34,033 nt of DNA. It comes from Sphingomonas sp. Leaf242 (GTDB lineage Bacteria; Pseudomonadota; Alphaproteobacteria; Sphingomonadales; Sphingomonadaceae). The DNA lies in NCBI RefSeq assembly GCF_001422045.1, contig NZ_LMLW01000002.1, positions 2,435 to 36,467 on the forward strand, read 5' to 3'. Positions 30,156-34,033 of the stretch are shown here, piece by piece. The position numbers were made by a program, and so were the translations under genes. The notes below the pieces were generated by a model. That model did not search any database, was not told where the DNA came from, and worked only from the letters and a program-made list of their open reading frames with translations. Positions within the stretch are counted from its first letter, which is position 1. Every line of letters begins with the position of its first letter.

Positions 30156-31142
30156 TCAGTTGGATGTTGCCAGCCTTGTACAGTTCCTGCCCCCCACTTT
30201 GGCAGCGTATAGCATTTGATCAGCCCCTTCGATCCATGACGTCACAGAACTAATCGACGGCAACAGGGGCATGATTCCGAAACTCGCGCTGACGCGCAGC
30301 GCCGTGCCATTGGACAAGCGTATAGGCTCATCAGCAATCGCCGTTCGTAGGCGCTCCGCCACGACAAGAGCTTGTTCAGCATCTGTCTCGCTTAAAATAA
30401 CCGCGAACTCCTCACCACCCAGACGCCCGAAGACGTCCGTCGGCCTTATCGCGACCCCTGCGAGCTCCGCGATCCTTTTCAGGACCTGATCGCCCGCACC
30501 GTGACCGTAGGTATCATTGACGATCTTAAAGTGATCAACATCGAGCATAACCATAGAGCTCGGCCGACCATAACGCTTCACGCGCGATAGTTCCCGCTCT
30601 GCCTGTTCCAGGAACCCTCGCCTAGTAAGTGCCCCCGTGAGGTGATCCACCTGCGCAATCATTCGCAGTTCGAGTTCGTCGCACACAATGTTCGCAAAGT
30701 TGCTGAGGATCGCAACGTCAGCCGGGCTGAACCTCCGAGGCCGCGTGTCCATCGCACAGAGTGCGCCGACGTTATAACCCTCCGGTGTGCGCAGCGGAAC
30801 GCCGGCATAACTTCGGATGTGCGGAGCTCCGGTGACTAGGGGACTGGAGGCAAAACGTTCGTCGCTCTGCGCGTCCTCGACGACGAACGGTTCTCTTTGT
30901 TGAATCGTGTGGGTACAGAACGAAACAGATCGCGGCGTTTCGGAAACGGCTACGCCCCGGCGCGCTTTGAACCATTGACGATCGCGATCGACTAGTGTCA
31001 CCGTCGAGATTGGTACAGCTAAGACCGTACGAACGAGCGTTACAATCTTCTCGAAGGGCTCCTCTATCGAGGTGTCGAGCACATTAAGGCGGCCCAAGGC
31101 GAACACCCTGGCTGCGTCGTCTTGCAACAGTGGGTCAACCAT
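30156..31142 (-). CDS. GAF-domain diguanylate cyclase, about 328 aa
   Basis: An N-terminal GAF domain (residues about 15-165; [20 protein letters not shown] and PLVTGAPHIRSYAGVPLRTP) is followed by a GGDEF domain. DHLTGALTRRGF marks its start, FKIVNDTYGHGAGDQVL the nucleotide-binding region, and GGEEF (245-249 counted from the first ATG) the active site. The inhibitory I-site R-P-T-D lies exactly five residues before it, so the enzyme should make c-di-GMP and be product-inhibited. The start at 31142 is preferred because AAGG lies 9 nt before it; the ATG at 31151 sits directly on that site. It overlaps the end of the 79-aa gene, so the two are cotranscribed. Confidence 0.92.
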   Translation of the reverse strand: MVDPLLQDDAARVFALGRLNVLDTSIEEPFEKIVTLVRTVLAVPISTVTLVDRDRQWFKARRGVAVSETPRSVSFCTHTIQQREPFVVEDAQSDERFASSPLVTGAPHIRSYAGVPLRTPEGYNVGALCAMDTRPRRFSPADVAILSNFANIVCDELELRMIAQVDHLTGALTRRGFLEQAERELSRVKRYGRPSSMVMLDVDHFKIVNDTYGHGAGDQVLKRIAELAGVAIRPTDVFGRLGGEEFAVILSETDAEQALVVAERLRTAIADEPIRLSNGTALRVSASFGIMPLLPSISSVTSWIEGADQMLYAAKVGGRNCTRLATSN

Positions 31143-31374
31143 TTTGGGCATCCTTAGCCATGCCGCGGATTGCTGCGGTCAGCTCGTCGGCGTAGCTGTC
31201 GACTAACACGCGCACACTGCTCTCGATCATGTCGTCCTGCAGTCCCGCGGCCTGTAAGCTCTTGATTAGCTGTGCCAGATGGGCTTGGTGTCGCGTGACA
31301 CTACTCAGCAACTCCGCCGGGATCTCCAGCGGTTCGGCGGCGGAAGGTCTCGGTTGCAGTTGATCAATACGCAC
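31135..31374 (-). CDS. Small helical protein upstream of the diguanylate cyclase, 79 aa
   Basis: A GTG start at 31374 with a strong GGAGGAG Shine-Dalgarno. The protein is mostly helical and soluble (AELLSSVTRHQAHLAQLIKS, then LQDDMIESSVRVLVDSYADE). Its end overlaps the diguanylate cyclase start, which suggests a regulatory partner of that enzyme, though this is inferred from position. No known domain. Confidence 0.7.
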   Translation of the reverse strand: MRIDQLQPRPSAAEPLEIPAELLSSVTRHQAHLAQLIKSLQAAGLQDDMIESSVRVLVDSYADELTAAIRGMAKDAQNG

Positions 31375-31410
31375 GATTAGCTCCTCCGCGACGCTGTGAC
31401 CGGATCGTAG

Positions 31411-31423
31411 TAATCAATGATTA
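31411..31423. promoter_or_regulatory. Inverted repeat in the divergent promoter region
   Basis: TAATCA-A-TGATTA is a perfect inverted repeat 37 bp upstream of the GTG start at 31374, within the stretch separating the two divergent GAF-protein transcripts. CCTCA-CTGA-TGAGG follows at 31431-31444. Either could be a regulator site. Confidence 0.4.
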
Positions 31424-31495
31424 ACACGAGCCTCACTGATGAGGTAAGCGACCTCGCGCCCGGGAATAGAAGCGAAAGGACGGCTGAACGCCATG

Positions 31496-31600
31496 TTCCC
31501 TGGCTGGAATCGCCCATACCCAGACGTTCAGGTTGGCATTCCGGGCTCTCGATAGCGGCCGTTCGTTGAGTGCAATCTTTCGTGATTGTCCGACCAATGC
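31496..31600 (-). repeat. Partial REP-like extended repeat, copy Q
   Basis: GGCTGGAATCGCCCATACCC, then AGACGTTCAGGTTGGCATTC, then GATAGCGGCCGTTCGTTGAG. This is the extended tail seen at copies D and O, with the hairpin core missing or decayed. Confidence 0.5.
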
Positions 31601-31674
31601 GAACGGCTCTAATATCGTAGCTCAGTTTGTCCGGCGAGTATGATAGCTGGCCATGAGCGTCCTCGTTGGTATGA

Positions 31675-32967
31675 ATGTACCCAAATCGGTTTCATGAGAG
31701 ACGAGCTTTGGATAAGAAATCCTTCCCCATTCCCGTGAATGAGGCCGAGCGCCTCGAAGAACTGATATCGTACAAGGTTCTCGATACTGGATCGGAACGC
31801 GTATTTGACGATGTAGTTATGCTTGCACAAAGCCTCTTCGGCGTGGCCACCAGCACGGTCTCGCTGATCGATGACGACCGCCAATGGTTCAAAGCCCGAG
31901 CTGGGCTGGAAGTTGAGGAAACTGAGAGGAGTGCCGCATTCTGTGGGCACGCGATCCTTCAAGAAGCGGTCATGGTGGTTCCAGACGCGCGTGCCGACGG
32001 TCGGTTTGCAGAGAACCCCCTAGTTACAGGTGTCCCACATATCCGTTTCTACGCCGGCGCTCCGCTAACGACGCCGGGCGGATTCAACATCGGCACATTA
32101 TGTATTTTCGACCCGAGCCCGCGACCCGACGGGCTCAGCCGGCAAGAAGTATCTCACCTTTCCATGCTCGCCGGCATGGTGATGGAGCGGCTGATCGCAC
32201 GCCGGTTGCGATTGGAGCGGCAACAGGAATCTCAGCAAGTGAGGTCGGTGGCGGGCCGGTTGAGCACCGCAGCCTATCAGCTGGAAGTGCAGGCCAAGGA
32301 TCTCTCGGCACTTGCAACAGACGGAGCTCTAAGATCCGATGCGGCGGGTCAGGGTGTTCGTCAGCTCGTCTCGATGGCTGCCGAGGTCGAGACGATCCTG
32401 ACGGGCGTCACCGGGAACATCGATCACGTAGCTGACGATGCCGAAAGCATGCGGAGGATCGTCGCCGGTCTCGGCGGGCACTTGGAGGGAATCGGTGCGG
32501 TCGCCAGCGAGATTTCCAGCATCGCGTCCCAGACCAGGCTGCTTTCTCTCAATGCATCAATCGAAGCGGCACGGGCTGGCGACACCGGGCGAGGGTTTGC
32601 TGTGGTGGCCAACGAGGTACGTCAGTTGGCAGGCCTTACTGCCGATGCCACCGATCACATCAAGAGCGAATTGAGGGCGATTGAGGATACCGTCGCGCGG
32701 GTTGTTGAGCGATGTGATATTCTCGCTGGGCGCGTCGTCGCCATGCAGACGGGCTCTGCCCGGATCAAGGCAACGGCAGAATTGCAGGCGACCACCCGCA
32801 TTCATGTCGGGGAGGAGGTCGATGATGCAGTGTCGGCCGTCCGGCAGATCGGCGTCAGTGCCAAGCTGGTCGACGGGCATAGCGAGGCAGTGCTGAGCGA
32901 GGTCGTCGTTCTTCGCGATCATGCCGACAGTTTGATGCAGCGCTATGTCGAGGTATCATCTGGTTAG
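31675..32967 (+). CDS. Soluble GAF-domain methyl-accepting chemotaxis-type receptor, 430 aa
   Basis: The GAF domain (residues about 25-175) is followed by a chemoreceptor signalling domain. The conserved hairpin tip lies at about 284-318 ([20 protein letters not shown], then [16 protein letters not shown]), the contact site for CheA and CheW. No TM segment is present, so it is a cytoplasmic receptor. The GAF part is very similar to that of the divergent diguanylate cyclase ([29 protein letters not shown]). The signalling domain is shorter than in full receptors. The ATG at 31675 is used here, but a TTG at 31708 with GAGAG upstream fits the usual family start ([16 protein letters not shown]) better. 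Confidence 0.88.
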   Translation: MYPNRFHERRALDKKSFPIPVNEAERLEELISYKVLDTGSERVFDDVVMLAQSLFGVATSTVSLIDDDRQWFKARAGLEVEETERSAAFCGHAILQEAVMVVPDARADGRFAENPLVTGVPHIRFYAGAPLTTPGGFNIGTLCIFDPSPRPDGLSRQEVSHLSMLAGMVMERLIARRLRLERQQESQQVRSVAGRLSTAAYQLEVQAKDLSALATDGALRSDAAGQGVRQLVSMAAEVETILTGVTGNIDHVADDAESMRRIVAGLGGHLEGIGAVASEISSIASQTRLLSLNASIEAARAGDTGRGFAVVANEVRQLAGLTADATDHIKSELRAIEDTVARVVERCDILAGRVVAMQTGSARIKATAELQATTRIHVGEEVDDAVSAVRQIGVSAKLVDGHSEAVLSEVVVLRDHADSLMQRYVEVSSG

Positions 32968-33301
32968 CCAGAGCAATGGTTGGTGCTGAAGCGTGCCGCC
33001 GTTTATGCTACCAAATCGAACATACGGCTCGTCTCGCAGCTTTTCCCAAGACTACTCTTTTTCGAGATCTGCCGCAGCACCGCAAGGTCCGCTATTGCTA
33101 TCCGCTCCTCCCCATACCGGTCATTCGTTTCGCCACAACGCTAGACCTCTGCAGTGCGATTGCTCCCAATGCTGCAATTTCCTGACGTTTACGAGGGGAA
33201 GGTGCAGCAATGTCGCACTGCTTTCGCCATGATCTAGCGATTTGCGATACCAGCGCGATACCAAGATTGTATCGCGAACTCGATACCTCCACGCGCTCTC
33301 C
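32968..33301. other. Gap with a decayed repeat
   Basis: About 330 bp between convergent genes, without a supported gene. It contains the degenerate REP-like copy P. The inverted repeat GCGATAC / GTATCGC occurs around 33244-33275. Confidence 0.45.
33083..33136 (-). repeat. REP-like repeat, copy P (reverse, degenerate)
   Basis: CAAGGTCCGCTATTGCTATC, then CGCTCCTCCCCATACCGGTC, then ATTCGTTTCGCCAC. The order of elements is kept but with many changes. Confidence 0.5.
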
Positions 33302-33895
33302 TCACTTCGCTGCCTCGATAAGTAGCACGATAGCGGCCCCCGTCTGGTGGAGCTGGAACCCGGCGATATGCGCGGGAATGTTGCGCGGATTTACGCCAGC
33401 GCCGTGACCGCCGTCTTTGTTGCGTACCGTTGGAACGCCGCTTTCTAGGATGGTCCGCAAGCCGCTAAACTCGTTTTGCATGTAATCAGGAATGAGTTTG
33501 TTATCAAATACTGCCTTAAGCAGCTTTGAAGCCGGGTCGGTCGCCAAGTGGAGCTAGTTCTTTTTGGCTAGAATGATTTTAAGAACGCTTTCGAATGAGT
33601 TGCAGCAGTCATGGATGCAGTCATCATAATTTCCGTCCACATACTCTTTATGAGCTTGCCTAAAATCTTCGTTGGCTACTGCATACTCCTGACCGCTTAA
33701 AAACTGCAAAGCTAGAACGATCACCTCCGAATGCAGGAACTGAGAGTCTATCCGCATGATGCAATAGTCTCGGCTAAGCACATCGCCGCCCAACGGAGCG
33801 GTCAAATGCAGACATTCATTCAAAAGATATTCGGCATCGGAGGATGTTTTGGCTTCGCAATTTTGCTCCTCGGGGCGGGTTGGCAAACTTACGTC
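33302..33895 (-). pseudogene. Broken abortive-infection-type (AbiJ / STM4504-CBY_0614-like) gene
   Basis: Two minus-strand frames, 33554-33886 and 33302-33547, read as consecutive parts of one protein. The first gives MRIDSQFLHSEVIVLALQFL, then NEDFRQAHKEYVDGNYDDCI and FESVLKIILAKKN. The second gives LKAVFDNKLIPDYMQNEFSG then LRTILESGVPTVRNKDGGHG. This order (RIDSxFxHxE... FExxxK... LIPxxxxxxFxxLRxxLESGxPTVRNKxxGHG) is that of the AbiJ/STM4504-type C-terminal domain. The frames are separated only by an in-frame TAG at 33554-33556, where the family commonly has a Trp, so TGG to TAG is likely. The 5' part is missing because an IS end adjoins at about 33898. The gene is probably dead. Confidence 0.7.
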
Positions 33896-33898
33896 CTA

Positions 33899-34033
33899 GG
33901 GCTCAGACTCATTCAAATCCAAAAGGCGACCGCTGTTGCGAGCGCGACAGCTGACAGGAAGTTAGCCGCAAGCTTGTCGTAACGGGTAGCGATGCGGCGG
34001 AAGTCCTTCAGGCGGCAGAAGGCATTCTCGACG
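33899..34033 (-). mobile_element. End of an IS5-family insertion sequence, cut by the window edge
   Basis: The end of an insertion sequence. A conserved-looking terminus (GGGCTCAGACTCATTC) lies next to the interrupted abortive-infection gene, followed by the 3' end of a transposase gene. The reading frame of the neighbour stops at this border, as expected for an insertion. The exact edge and target duplication cannot be fixed because the other end is outside the window. Confidence 0.65.
33913..34033 (-). CDS. IS5-family (IS427-like) transposase, C-terminal end only
   Basis: The minus strand reads VENAFCRLKDFRRIATRYDK followed by LAANFLSAVALATAVAFWI and a stop at 33913-33915. This is the typical end of IS5-family DDE transposases ('ENxFxRLKxFRRxATRYDKxxxxFLxxxxLAxxxxW'), carrying the last catalytic Glu (in VENAF) and the conserved R and K of the DDE(x6)K/R signature. 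The gene continues beyond the window. Confidence 0.85.
   Translation of the reverse strand, partial: VENAFCRLKDFRRIATRYDKLAANFLSAVALATAVAFWI

Noticed and set aside
1..34033. CRISPR array, tRNA or rRNA genes
   Set aside because: No regularly spaced identical repeats and no cloverleaf or rRNA signature sequences were seen. The dispersed repeats are irregularly spaced and palindromic.

Overview
The window looks like chromosomal or large-replicon DNA of a sphingomonad alphaproteobacterium (Sphingomonas or a close relative). This is an inference from the high-GC coding style, the gene families present (PadR plus partner membrane protein, class C beta-lactamase-like hydrolase, GAF-GGDEF, soluble GAF chemoreceptor, IS5-type transposase end), and a dense family of short intergenic repeats. 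No rRNA, tRNA or CRISPR array was seen.

Left part (1-9359): an accessory-type patchwork of short, mostly uncharacterised genes on both strands. Several are small secreted or membrane proteins. There is a PadR regulator coupled to a membrane protein and followed by a serine hydrolase, and an orphan ribbon-helix-helix protein with a candidate operator. Almost every gap carries a copy of one REP-like repeat, always in the same (forward) orientation.

Centre (9360-21279): an unbroken minus-strand block of nine tightly packed genes, about 11.9 kb, and the most remarkable part of the window. In transcription order it encodes: a 318-aa beta-rich protein; a 137-aa protein; a 432-aa protein; a polyprenyl diphosphate synthase with both DDxxD motifs; a 562-aa protein made of two related modules; a 237-aa single-module relative; a 370-aa protein; an endonuclease/exonuclease/phosphatase-fold (EEP) protein; and a 1245-aa giant. 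Gaps run from a 4-bp overlap to 32 bp, and nearly every start has a good Shine-Dalgarno. None of the proteins has an evident Sec signal or is a typical membrane protein. The small-residue-rich, alternating hydrophobic proteins resemble lipid-binding TULIP-type proteins in style, but no family could be assigned firmly. The first and last proteins end in nearly the same hydrophobic Cys-containing tail. My working idea is a lipid- or isoprenoid-handling multi-protein system of unknown purpose. The block contains no copy of the REP-like repeat and borders a decayed ArdC-type antirestriction fragment, so it may be an acquired island.

Right part (21280-34033): small secreted and membrane proteins; a three-gene operon (membrane protein, XRE regulator, alpha/beta hydrolase); an orphan barstar-like protein; a nitronate monooxygenase; small membrane proteins whose last codons lie inside the repeat; a PAS-winged-helix regulator; and a divergent pair of GAF-domain signalling proteins (diguanylate cyclase and soluble chemoreceptor) sharing a nearly identical sensor domain. 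Here all REP-like copies have the opposite orientation. The window ends in a broken abortive-infection-type gene cut by an IS5-type element.
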